A DNA stretch of 9,467 nucleotides, from assembly GCA_029864225.1 (NCBI GenBank), contig JAOTTU010000073.1, positions 1 through 9,467 on the forward strand. Reading direction: 5' to 3'. Every line of letters starts with the position of its first letter. Positions within the stretch are counted from its first letter, which is position 1. Position numbers and translations under genes: made by a program. The stretch comes from Gammaproteobacteria bacterium (GTDB lineage: Bacteria > Pseudomonadota > Gammaproteobacteria > UBA9214). The notes below the pieces were generated by a model that ran no database searches, was not told where the DNA came from, and was given only the letters and a program-made list of their open reading frames with translations. Shown piece by piece: positions 1-6,710 of this stretch.

Positions 1-406
1 TTTTGCCATGCGGTGAGGCCATTGCTGTGGTTGTCCCTGCCAGGCTTTCTTTATCGGTAATAAATCGGCTTACAAAATAGATAATGGGGAAATCGCGTTT
101 TATCGAGTTGCTGTGAAAGTTTTTCATCGGCATCTCAGTTGTAAATGCGATCATGTCACCGGTTTTTAGCGGGGTGGTGGACGTTGCGGCCCAGACTTTC
201 TCTTTACCGGTATCAACTTCGGCATAGGTGTAACCTGCAGCCTCGATTATATCCGTCACCTTGCCGTAAATTCTGTTCGGGGCCGGTTGCAGTATTTCAT
301 CGGTATTTTTCTGATTGGCATAGGCGGAATTGATTATGCCTGTATTGAACAGAGTGAATGCAGAACACGCAAGCAGTGTCACTAAAAAACCAGTGCGATG
401 TAACAT
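1..406 (-). CDS. Exported small NrfJ-like protein (3' end missing)
   Basis: An open frame runs from an ATG at 406 leftward to the window edge without a stop, giving at least 135 residues; the C-terminus lies outside. Residues 1 to about 30 form a Sec signal peptide: basic MLHR, a hydrophobic stretch, then SAYA before NQ, which suggests cleavage near residue 31. The mature part reads NRIYGKVTDIIEAAGYTYAEV, then DTGKEKVWAA, TGDMIAF, MPMKNFHSNS and FPIIYFVSRF. This order (GKV..I...GYTY..V..G.E..WAA, then MPMKNF.S.....F..IYFV) is what I recall from small periplasmic proteins annotated NrfJ-related, probably a beta-barrel or OB-like fold. A role in the periplasm near respiratory or metal chemistry is inference. 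An AGG lies about 11 bases before the ATG. No partner gene is visible because the downstream side is cut off. Confidence 0.7.
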   Translation of the reverse strand, partial: MLHRTGFLVTLLACSAFTLFNTGIINSAYANQKNTDEILQPAPNRIYGKVTDIIEAAGYTYAEVDTGKEKVWAATSTTPLKTGDMIAFTTEMPMKNFHSNSIKRDFPIIYFVSRFITDKESLAGTTTAMASPHGK

Positions 407-447
407 AATGTAATTACCTAAGGTTAATGATTTAACAGGCGCTGAAC

Positions 448-453
448 ATAATA
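448..453 (-). promoter_or_regulatory. Candidate -10 box upstream of the NrfJ-like gene
   Basis: On the minus strand an AT-rich run reads CATATATTATG, giving TATTAT about 42 bases before the ATG at 406. No good -35 hexamer sits at the usual spacing, so this is only a plausible sigma-70 -10 element. The rest of the stretch from 407 to 539 holds no gene that I can support; a short pair of GCTCA/TGAGC arms (460-478) is too weak to call. Confidence 0.25.
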
Positions 454-539
454 TATGAAGCTCAGCTTAGCGTTGAGCGGTTGCGATAATTCGAATATAC
501 AGTACATCAGGAAACGCGGCGAGTATTGAAGCGACCATA

Positions 540-573
540 GGGATCAGGACCCTTTTGAAATGGTACTGACCCC
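540..573. repeat. REP-like imperfect inverted repeat
   Basis: The left arm GGGATCAGGACC (540-551) and right arm GGTACTGACCCC (562-573) pair at 10 of 12 positions around a 10-base loop. The GGGGTCAG...ACC type of arm recalls short palindromes scattered through gammaproteobacterial genomes near Y1/RAYT transposases; that resemblance is from memory. No RAYT gene is in the window. The element begins one base beyond the stop of the broken small gene, so it could also act as a 3'-end hairpin for leftward transcripts, but no T-run follows it on the minus strand as a rho-independent terminator would need. Confidence 0.5.
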
Positions 574-574
574 T

Positions 575-759
575 CTAGTGTGTGTGGCAAATGTTGCACG
601 CCTCAAGCCAATGGCGGAAGCGCTCGATCTTGGTTTCCATTGAACAAGTCGGCGGCAGCGCGTCCAGGTAGTGGTCATACGCCTCTATTTATCGAGCTGC
701 TGGTCGCTTGACAGGCTTTCCCAGGGCGTCAGATTGTCGGAGCCTGCCGTTGTGGTCAT
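575..759 (-). pseudogene. Frameshifted small hypothetical gene (about 61 residues if repaired)
   Basis: From the ATG at 759 the frame reads MTTTAGSDNLTPWESLSSDQ then QLDK, and meets TAG at 685-687. The -1 frame continues at once as IEAYDHYLDALPPTC, SMETKIERFRHWLEACNICHTH and ends at TAG 575-577. Both halves look like real protein and join smoothly as ..DQQLDK-IEAYDHYLDALPP... One extra A in the AAA run at 688-690 would restore a single 61-codon gene. The repaired product is small, soluble, acidic to neutral and helix-rich, without a signal peptide. I do not recognise the family with certainty. The CNICH near the end fits a CxxCH pattern, but without an export signal heme attachment is unlikely. 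It lies 48 bases after the stop of the large PEPCK-like gene on the same strand, so it may belong to that transcript. The break may be a true mutation, a sequencing error, or less likely programmed frameshifting. Confidence 0.5.
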
Positions 760-807
760 GCCGAATCCAGGGGATGCGCAACAATACCGGTTTCATTATG
801 GTGCAAA

Positions 808-3800
808 TCAATGCACCTGGGCACGCTGGAATTTTGCCTTGAAGCGCTGTAGCAGCGAGGGGATTTTTTCCTCGCGCTCTGGTTCGGATTCCGTATCCGC
901 CGTCCTGTCCGTTGAGAAGGAGGTCACCATCTTGCGCCACTGAATGACGCTGCCCTCATCCATGCTGCCGGGTGGTCCGAGCGGATCAGCGCCCAGCGTG
1001 CCGACCAGTCCATTGAGGTAGACATCCTCCTGGATCTGGCTGAGCTTTTCATTGGCCAAATCCAGACGCTGGCTGATACCGAGACGCTCGGCCTCGTCTG
1101 CAAAGTTGGGATCATCAATAAATGTCTGCAGGTTGCTAATATGGCGTTTCCACAACTCGATATCGCGCAACTGCCTGACCTTCAGGCGCTCATGGTACCA
1201 GTCCGAGTTGAGCAGGTAATCGCGTGTAAACATGGCGCGTATGTCCGGGTGGTGTGCGTCCATCTCCTGGTATTCGCCACTCGCCATGATATGCAACAGC
1301 GCACGCAACGGTGGACAGGCGTCCTCGATGCTGCCGTCGTCCAGGTAGCGCTGTGCCACCCGCTGTTGTGCCTCGACGATATTGTTGATGCCGTCGGCAA
1401 AGATATCGAGGCCCTGTATTTCCGGTTTTAAAATCTCTTCTGTGAACACCGCCTGCGGGTTGTCGAAGATCTTGCCGAAGAAACCGTGTACGAACTGTTC
1501 GGTGATGCGGTATCCCAGACGACTGGCGAGCACGGTCTTGCCGTTGTGCTGGAAGTCTTCCAGCGGTTCCAGGTAGCCGTTACTGATCAGGTAGTTGGCA
1601 TCACGCTCTTCGGGATCGATGCGCGCCCAGATCTCCGGCACCAGCAGGCTGATGTCATGATCGACACGCACATGCGGACCTACGTAGCCCGCGGAACTGG
1701 AAAAACCCTGGTAGCCGGTGAGAATATACGATACCAGCGCATTGTTGAGATCCGCGGTGGGCCGCAGTGCGTTGAATGGTCCCTTGGTGAGTGCGCCTTC
1801 ACTGCCGGCGCCGGTGGTGGATGGCGACTTGCCGGTCAGGCTGCAGACGAAATCCATGAACAGTTCCGGCAGTTCCTGGTAGTGGATGGGATTGTAGACC
1901 GCCAGCGGGCGTATGCCAGCTTCTGGCGGGTTGTTGCGACGGCCTGCAAGCACCGCATCGACCGGGTGGCAGACGGTATTCTCCAAATCAATCTTGCGGT
2001 GGAAGCGGGTACTCATATCAGCCATGTATTTGCCCGTCGGATTGGCCAGATCGGGACGGATCTGCTGGTAGCGCGGGTTTACCGATGGCTTGCCATTGAC
2101 GATGCGCGGGTGTGCCGATGATACGACGTAGCCCTTGCCATCCTCATACGCCTGTTGCAGCAGCGACCGCATGGGAAGAGTGAAGTGGCAGAATGTGTGC
2201 ACGTCGTTGACCACATCGGCGAGCTTTTCACCGGCAAGTGGTTCGTAGTTGGCGAAGAAGTTGCCGGGTTGTGACATATCCAGCTCGGTCTGCCTGTCAA
2301 AGCCGGGATGAATGGCATCGTCCGGACGCTGAAACAGACGGTATTCGCAGTTCTTGGTCAACTTGATACTGTGCTTGCCGTCGTGCGCCGGACCGCAGCC
2401 GGCAACACATTCCGGCGGCACCACGATTGAGGCGGTTATGTCGTCCTCCATCTGCACCTTTTCCGTTGCGATGTAGTCCTGGCGCAGCTTGAAGGTGCGC
2501 CACTTGCCATCACGGTCGAAACCTACCCGCAGGTAGGAGGCGACGATGTTGCGGTCGTCCAGCTTGAGTTCGTGCGCCGGCGCGCCGTCCACCTCGTCGA
2601 CCGAGAGATGATCGCGCCAGTTGTTTCCCCACTCGATCCTGTAGAAGCGCTTGATCAGGAATACCAGCGCCAGGATACGCGGCGGTATGGCGGCCAGCCA
2701 TTCGTTGAACTCGTCGGTATTGGCCGAGGTCGGGGTGAGCAGTTTGATCACCGAGCCCAGGCTGCGTTCCGGGCTCAGCGGCTTGCGGGTCGGGTCGCGG
2801 TCATCGTCCTCGAAACCCGGCTTGAAACGCCGGGAATAATCCCGGTCGAAGATCGCCTGGACCTGGTCGAGGTCCTTCTTCAGGTCATCGACAAACAGCG
2901 GGCGATAGATGACGGCGTCATCAAGGGACTTGGAAATCTCGGACTTGCCGCCGCCGGAAACCGTCGATGGCTTGTGGCAGAAGGTGCCTTCGGGATTTGT
3001 ACCCACGATACGCCATGACGGCGCACCCGGATGTTTCTGCATCTCAAGCTTGTAACCGCTCGGCTGCATATAGATCTTTCCCGGCTGCAAGCGGATCTTC
3101 TGCTTCACACCGTCCCTTTCCCAGGTGATAGTCTGGGCGTTCAGGTCCATGCGCAGCTTTTGCGGCACATAGATGATGTCGGGATGATTGCGGTCAATCG
3201 CGTAGCCCTCGGGCTGCACATCCATCACGGCGCCATAACGCTCGACCATGTCCGTAAAGGTGAAACCGGGCTTCTGGGTGCGGCTGTCGACTCCGAACTC
3301 CTCACCGTGATTGCGGCGCGGGAAGGCCAGCGCACCGCCCGCATGCTCCTCTTCTGACAATCCGTAGAGATTGGCGGAAAAACTGATCTGGGTCTTGACC
3401 TCTTTCTTGCAGTAACCGAAGTAATTGTCCGCCAGGAGGGTGACGATCACACCGGACGCGTCACGGGCGGTGAGCTTGAAGACCTGGCCATCGTTGTAGA
3501 GTTCATCCGCTTCCTTCCAGCACATCCCGTCATCACGCTGGCGTTCGCTGGCCGCCTCCCAGTGCGGCAGGCCCAGTTCTTTTTTGGTCAGACCGACCAG
3601 GTGGGGTGCCAGGATTGCGCAACCGGTATGACCGGTCCAGTGCTCGACATCGAGTCCGGCATCACACTCGGCCAGGTGAGGATTGCCGGCATTGCCGAAG
3701 ATGCTTTCAACGAAATCCAGGTTGCTGACCAGGTTGCCCGGCGCAAAGAAACGGATCTCCATGCTTTTTTCCGGTTGCCGGTTCGGCACCTCCGGACAGA

Positions 3801-4425
3801 CGGTGGGCCGCAACAGCAGGGAGGTGAACATGCGCGCCGGTTCGTGCAGGGCCGCAGTAAAGGGGATGGTTAGCAGTTCAGGCGGCGGGTTCAGCGCATG
3901 CGACAACATGATGGCGAAGGTCTGCCTGGGAACGGCCTTCTTGTCGCCCGGGATCGGCAGGCCGCCCTCGGCCACGTGAAATGAGCCCTTGGTGGTGCGC
4001 CGGTCACTGGCCGGGTTGTGCAGTACCCCTTGCCTGACGCGGTAACTGGAAACGATGTCCGAGTGAAACTCGTCCTTGCCCATAGGTAACGAGAGTTCGC
4101 GCGCCACGCCATGGCGGTCGAGGATAAATGTCTGGGTCGGAAGTGTGGGGAAAGGGTCGAGTTCAAGACCGTCGAAATAGCGTTCCAGAAAATTCTGGAT
4201 ACGCTGGTCCGTCCAGCAGTGGTAATCGGAGAGCAGGCGGTTCTTCTCGCGGTAGCTTCTCATCAAGTCCTGCGAGATGCTGAAAAAATGCCTGAATTCA
4301 TCCGGAACACTGGTGGGCTGTCCAGATGATGCAAGCTTCAGGTTGATGTAAAGCTGGAGCTTCTTGCGCTCTTCTTCCGGACACTCGACTTTCTTGTTTA
4401 ACCCAAGAGCGTGAGTAAAATCCAT
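808..4425 (-). CDS. Very large PEPCK-like protein, probably PPi-dependent phosphoenolpyruvate carboxykinase
   Basis: The product is 1205 residues (about 136 kDa) with no signal peptide or membrane segments, hence cytosolic. Two glycine-rich phosphate-binding-type motifs stand out: SGGGKSEIS at about 490-498, and SLTGKSPSTTGAGSEGALT starting near 862 and running into KGPFNALRP. Between them, GRRNNPPEAGIRPLAVYNP (about 828-846) looks like an arginine-rich ligand loop. HDISLLVPEIWARI follows near 923-936. Size and motifs best fit, by recall, the roughly 130 kDa pyrophosphate-type PEPCKs known from Propionibacterium and Entamoeba, which interconvert oxaloacetate plus PPi with PEP, CO2 and phosphate and are about twice the length of ATP or GTP enzymes. 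The last 40 residues form a charged tail (ESEPEREEK) plus a basic amphipathic helix. A longer frame opens at a TTG at 4455, but the ATG at 4425 has GGAGAG eight bases upstream and is preferred. The gene stands alone apart from the broken small gene downstream. The family call is moderate; the coding call is near certain. Confidence 0.6.
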   Translation of the reverse strand: MDFTHALGLNKKVECPEEERKKLQLYINLKLASSGQPTSVPDEFRHFFSISQDLMRSYREKNRLLSDYHCWTDQRIQNFLERYFDGLELDPFPTLPTQTFILDRHGVARELSLPMGKDEFHSDIVSSYRVRQGVLHNPASDRRTTKGSFHVAEGGLPIPGDKKAVPRQTFAIMLSHALNPPPELLTIPFTAALHEPARMFTSLLLRPTVCPEVPNRQPEKSMEIRFFAPGNLVSNLDFVESIFGNAGNPHLAECDAGLDVEHWTGHTGCAILAPHLVGLTKKELGLPHWEAASERQRDDGMCWKEADELYNDGQVFKLTARDASGVIVTLLADNYFGYCKKEVKTQISFSANLYGLSEEEHAGGALAFPRRNHGEEFGVDSRTQKPGFTFTDMVERYGAVMDVQPEGYAIDRNHPDIIYVPQKLRMDLNAQTITWERDGVKQKIRLQPGKIYMQPSGYKLEMQKHPGAPSWRIVGTNPEGTFCHKPSTVSGGGKSEISKSLDDAVIYRPLFVDDLKKDLDQVQAIFDRDYSRRFKPGFEDDDRDPTRKPLSPERSLGSVIKLLTPTSANTDEFNEWLAAIPPRILALVFLIKRFYRIEWGNNWRDHLSVDEVDGAPAHELKLDDRNIVASYLRVGFDRDGKWRTFKLRQDYIATEKVQMEDDITASIVVPPECVAGCGPAHDGKHSIKLTKNCEYRLFQRPDDAIHPGFDRQTELDMSQPGNFFANYEPLAGEKLADVVNDVHTFCHFTLPMRSLLQQAYEDGKGYVVSSAHPRIVNGKPSVNPRYQQIRPDLANPTGKYMADMSTRFHRKIDLENTVCHPVDAVLAGRRNNPPEAGIRPLAVYNPIHYQELPELFMDFVCSLTGKSPSTTGAGSEGALTKGPFNALRPTADLNNALVSYILTGYQGFSSSAGYVGPHVRVDHDISLLVPEIWARIDPEERDANYLISNGYLEPLEDFQHNGKTVLASRLGYRITEQFVHGFFGKIFDNPQAVFTEEILKPEIQGLDIFADGINNIVEAQQRVAQRYLDDGSIEDACPPLRALLHIMASGEYQEMDAHHPDIRAMFTRDYLLNSDWYHERLKVRQLRDIELWKRHISNLQTFIDDPNFADEAERLGISQRLDLANEKLSQIQEDVYLNGLVGTLGADPLGPPGSMDEGSVIQWRKMVTSFSTDRTADTESEPEREEKIPSLLQRFKAKFQRAQVH

Positions 4426-4431
4426 GGGCGA

Positions 4432-4437
4432 CTCTCC
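4432..4437 (-). promoter_or_regulatory. Shine-Dalgarno site fixing the start of the PEPCK-like gene
   Basis: GGAGAG on the minus strand lies six bases before the ATG at 4425 (eight counted from the end of GGAG). This decides the start against the upstream in-frame TTG at 4455, which would add ten residues and place this site inside the coding region. Confidence 0.75.
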
Positions 4438-4578
4438 GTTGATATTGTTTTCCAATTGCAGATTGTTCGCGATTTAACTGTGTAATCTTAGCTGATCTGT
4501 CGAATGAATGCAGAGCTGCTCTTATCTAGTTGTTTTTATTTGCATAGACATACGGCTTTTTACCTGATTGACAGAAAT

Positions 4579-4601
4579 AAAAACGGTTCTCTTACGGACC
4601 G
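4579..4601 (-). terminator. Weak candidate terminator after the DsrE-like gene
   Basis: On the minus strand CGGT and ACCG arms (4598-4601 and 4584-4587) flank a 10-base interior and are followed by TTTTTATTT. The U-tract is good but the stem is only four pairs, so this is tentative. It lies about 110 bases past the stop of the DsrE-like gene. Nothing else in the gap 4426-4708 looks like a gene; a TAAGAT box upstream of the PEPCK-like gene is too weak to call a promoter. Confidence 0.25.
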
Positions 4602-4708
4602 ATGCCTGAATACGCGCAGGAAACCGGGGATTATGAAGCGATTCGCTTGCAGCAGTTAAATTTGAAAATCATGGCCGGATCAGTAGCGGTGCGACTTGTC
4701 AGGCAAAG

Positions 4709-5194
4709 CTATCGCAGATAGGCGTAGCCTTCTTGCTGTTGCAGCCTGATGATTTCCGCATCCGCCATTGGCACCATTGTCACGAACCCGTGTATGTCTG
4801 CCGGCGTGTAATCCATCATGCTTGCAGCGGCACGGCACATGCGGAACTCGATCGTGCTCCCGACCGTCATGCTTTGCGCCCGCGCCATCAACTCACTGTA
4901 TTGCTCAAGCCGATCAAGTGCAAAAAAAGGAATGGCATTGCCATGGATAATGACCACTATGGAACTTTCCAATGGGTCCGAACCATACAGCTTATAGAGA
5001 TAGCCAAGCCGGTCCAGCACATTACCAAGCTCCGCAGTGTTACCTGTTGTCAGATCGTATAACACCTTCTGCGGCCGGTATTCGACATCAGCAACACCGG
5101 CCGTACCCCATGGGGCGCGCTCTGCGGAAAATACCGTAACACCTGCCACGGTGACAAGAAACAAAATGAATATCGCTTGCAGCAATCTGTTCAT
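4709..5194 (-). CDS. Exported or membrane-anchored DsrE/DsrF-like protein
   Basis: The 161-residue product starts MNRLLQAIFILFLVTVAGVTVFS, a signal peptide or N-terminal anchor (about residues 4-23), so the remainder is likely periplasmic. The body fits the DsrE/F-like alpha/beta fold: VLYDLTTGNTAELGNVLDRL (44-63), a hydrophobic strand SSIVVIIHGNAIPFF (77-91), a helix with YSELMARAQSM, then IEFRMCRAAASMM with the single cysteine Cys120, and GFVTMVPMADAEIIRLQQQEGYAYL at the end. In cytosolic DsrE/TusD relatives a cysteine in this region carries persulfide; whether Cys120 does so here is inference. Many exported single-domain relatives in sulfur-oxidising and other Proteobacteria have no known role. 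A GGA lies eight to ten bases before the ATG. The gene follows the cupin gene after a 33-base gap and is probably co-transcribed with it. Confidence 0.75.
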   Translation of the reverse strand: MNRLLQAIFILFLVTVAGVTVFSAERAPWGTAGVADVEYRPQKVLYDLTTGNTAELGNVLDRLGYLYKLYGSDPLESSIVVIIHGNAIPFFALDRLEQYSELMARAQSMTVGSTIEFRMCRAAASMMDYTPADIHGFVTMVPMADAEIIRLQQQEGYAYLR

Positions 5195-5227
5195 TCTATC
5201 CAGCGCTTCTGCCGGAATGCCCCACGA

Positions 5228-5638
5228 TCAATTCTCAGCCAGAAATCCGAAGGCCTTGTCGTGCACATAGACCAGCTTGCACGGCTCGATGTACTTCGCA
5301 TCGTGGATTCTTCCGGCCCTGATGTAACCGGTCTCGCCCTGGATAAGGAATATCCTGTCACCGTCAGGAACGAGGCCATCAGCTCCCCTGGTGTAGAACT
5401 GGATGGACATCTTGCCCTCTATAACAACGGTCATATCGTCTCCGGGATGTGAATGCGGCGGCTCTTCGCTGCCGGCCTCCCACTGCTCCAGCATCACCTC
5501 CGCGCCATCCGGGTTTGAGGGGTAGCTAGTCCTGACGGTGAAGCCATCCGGCGTGTCGGGAAGCGCAACGTGATTGCCCCAGACCGCGCTGTTCGCGGAT
5601 GTCACCTCCGCACCGTTATCCGTTTCACCCCGAGTCAT
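5228..5638 (-). CDS. Small single-domain cupin protein
   Basis: The 136-residue product is a single cupin barrel. Metal-site motif 1 is PPHSHPGDDMTVVIEGKMSI (His62, His64, and Asp68 where Glu is usual). Motif 2 is GETGYIRAGRIHDAKYI with His112. A bound divalent metal is therefore likely, with a Glu-to-Asp change at the third ligand. No export signal is present. The C-terminus CKLVYVHDKAFGFLAEN completes the barrel. The substrate cannot be told from sequence; small cupins of this kind act as dioxygenases, isomerases or ligand sensors. A longer frame opens at 5677, but the ATG at 5638 has a perfect AGGAG seven bases upstream and is chosen. It is the first gene of a likely two-gene unit with the DsrE-like gene, which suggests a shared redox or sulfur-related role (inference). 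Confidence 0.8.
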   Translation of the reverse strand: MTRGETDNGAEVTSANSAVWGNHVALPDTPDGFTVRTSYPSNPDGAEVMLEQWEAGSEEPPHSHPGDDMTVVIEGKMSIQFYTRGADGLVPDGDRIFLIQGETGYIRAGRIHDAKYIEPCKLVYVHDKAFGFLAEN

Positions 5639-5645
5639 ATGTCTG

Positions 5646-5650
5646 CTCCT
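5646..5650 (-). promoter_or_regulatory. Shine-Dalgarno site fixing the cupin start
   Basis: A perfect AGGAG with a seven-base spacer to the ATG at 5638. It rules out the ATG at 5677, which would put this site inside the coding region. Confidence 0.8.
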
Positions 5651-5675
5651 GAACGTTTGTTTCAGTGAAGTGCAC

Positions 5676-5681
5676 ATAATA
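5676..5681 (-). promoter_or_regulatory. Candidate -10 box for the cupin/DsrE-like unit
   Basis: The minus strand reads TAATCTATTATGTG, giving TATTAT about 38 bases before the cupin ATG, a sensible distance for a promoter with a short leader. The -35 region at the expected spacing (TACACC) is a poor match to TTGACA, so activator dependence or a different promoter is possible. Confidence 0.35.
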
Positions 5682-5857
5682 GATTATTCTGAAATTTCGG
5701 TGTACAGCTTAATAGACGCCCGCAAGGTGGCAGTGCATGACCTGCATATCTCGCGCCCTGTACGGGAACTGTAGTGAAACATATCAGGAACCCGTGAGAC
5801 AGAACCGTTGGCCTGAACTCAGTTCTTTACATCAGTGCATTAAGTGGATCCACCGCC

Positions 5858-5877
5858 GCCCGCTGAGAAATGCGGGC
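5858..5877 (-). terminator. GC stem-loop at the 3' end of the EEP gene
   Basis: GCCCGC (5858-5863) and GCGGGC (5872-5877) form a perfect six-pair GC stem with an eight-base loop. The stem shares one base with the TAG stop of the EEP-family gene. On the minus strand no U-run follows; instead a perfect ten-base palindrome GTGGATCCAC lies at 5844-5853. It may end or protect the transcript, but it is not a textbook rho-independent terminator. Confidence 0.35.
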
Positions 5878-6710
5878 TAGCTGGCCATGTGGATCGATTC
5901 CGGCAGGGTGATTTCCATCTCGATCGGCAGGTGGTCGGAAAGCGAATAGTTCAGCACCTTGATACGGTCCACATGCAGGGTAGGCGTGACCAGGATGTGG
6001 TCAATGTTGTGTTGCGGCCGCCAGCTGGGAAAGGTATCCAGGCCATGGAAGGGCTCGCGCATCATGGTGCGGTTGATCAGGAAATCCATCTCCGGGCTGT
6101 TCGCATGACAGTTGAGGTCTCCCATCAGGACCACGTGGCGGTACTCGTTCACGATTTCACTGACATAATCGAGCTGCCGCATGCGCCCACGCTTACCGAG
6201 TGCAAGGTGCAGGATCAGCACGATCAGCGGGTCCCTCTTGCTGCCGTAGCGTACAAACAGTGCGCCGCGGCCCGGGATCCGGCCCGGCAGCCGGTGTTCG
6301 ACGACCTCGGCGGGTTGAATCCGGCTCAACAGGCCGGTGCTGTGACTGGTCAGGCGCCCGATGCGGCGGTTGGTCTGGTCATACCAAAACTGCATGCCGG
6401 ACTTCTCACTCAGGTATTGTGTCAGGTTCACATAACCGCTGCGCAGGCTGCCGGCATCGACCTCCTGCAGACCGACGACATCGTAGTCACTGATCAGGCG
6501 TGCTATGCGGTCCAGATTGCTGAAACGCTGGGCATGCGGGAGCACGTGTTTCCAGCTGTGGGTGATGTAATGCCGGTAACGGCCGGTACTGATGCCTGCC
6601 TGGATGTTATAGCTGAGCAGGCGGATGCGCTGCCCGGTGCCCTTGTCATGCCTGGCAACAGGTTCGGACGCACCCGGCTGCGACACCGTGGCGGTCATTA
6701 GGTTGGACAT
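5877..6710 (-). CDS. Endonuclease/exonuclease/phosphatase (EEP) family metal-dependent hydrolase
   Basis: The 277-residue product carries the full EEP (DNase I/ExoIII-like) catalytic set in order: SYNIQ with Asn35, LQEVD with Glu83, LHLALG with His168, GDLNCH with Asp198 and Asn200, NIDHILV with Asp237/His238, and SLSDHLPI with Ser258, Asp259 and His260. It should be an active Mg-dependent phosphodiesterase or phosphatase, but the substrate (DNA, RNA, lipid or nucleotide) cannot be told. There is no signal peptide; residues 1-28 are a polar, probably flexible leader. The ATG at 6710 overlaps the upstream gene by 13 bases and has GGGA at a suitable distance. A second ATG at 6698 forms TAATG with the upstream stop and is an equally possible coupled start. 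An EEP gene downstream of dsbA is a familiar order in gammaproteobacteria. Confidence 0.88.
   Translation of the reverse strand: MSNLMTATVSQPGASEPVARHDKGTGQRIRLLSYNIQAGISTGRYRHYITHSWKHVLPHAQRFSNLDRIARLISDYDVVGLQEVDAGSLRSGYVNLTQYLSEKSGMQFWYDQTNRRIGRLTSHSTGLLSRIQPAEVVEHRLPGRIPGRGALFVRYGSKRDPLIVLILHLALGKRGRMRQLDYVSEIVNEYRHVVLMGDLNCHANSPEMDFLINRTMMREPFHGLDTFPSWRPQHNIDHILVTPTLHVDRIKVLNYSLSDHLPIEMEITLPESIHMAS

Noticed and set aside
587..601. CxxCH (CNICH) heme c motif at the end of the small broken gene
   Set aside because: No signal peptide is present, so heme attachment in the periplasm is unlikely; the match is probably chance.
689..940. Minus-strand frame of 83 codons overlapping the end of the PEPCK-like gene
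   Set aside because: Most of it overlaps the coding 3' end of the large gene in another frame. Only the sequence past 689 in the same frame (the second half of the broken small gene) looks like protein.
1486..2121. Plus-strand open frame of 211 codons
   Set aside because: It is antisense to the PEPCK-like gene, with no domain and no ribosome-binding site support.
4426..4455. TTG start ten codons upstream for the PEPCK-like gene
   Set aside because: It would bury a good Shine-Dalgarno site (GGAGAG) that is correctly placed for the ATG at 4425.
4635..4648. Palindrome AAGCGATTCGCTT in the gap before the PEPCK-like gene
   Set aside because: The stem is short and AT-rich with no U-run on either strand, so it is not supportable as a terminator.
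5844..6701. Plus-strand open frame of 285 codons
   Set aside because: It is antisense to the EEP-family gene, whose six catalytic motifs are intact on the minus strand. The plus-strand translation has no recognisable domain and has shadow-like composition.
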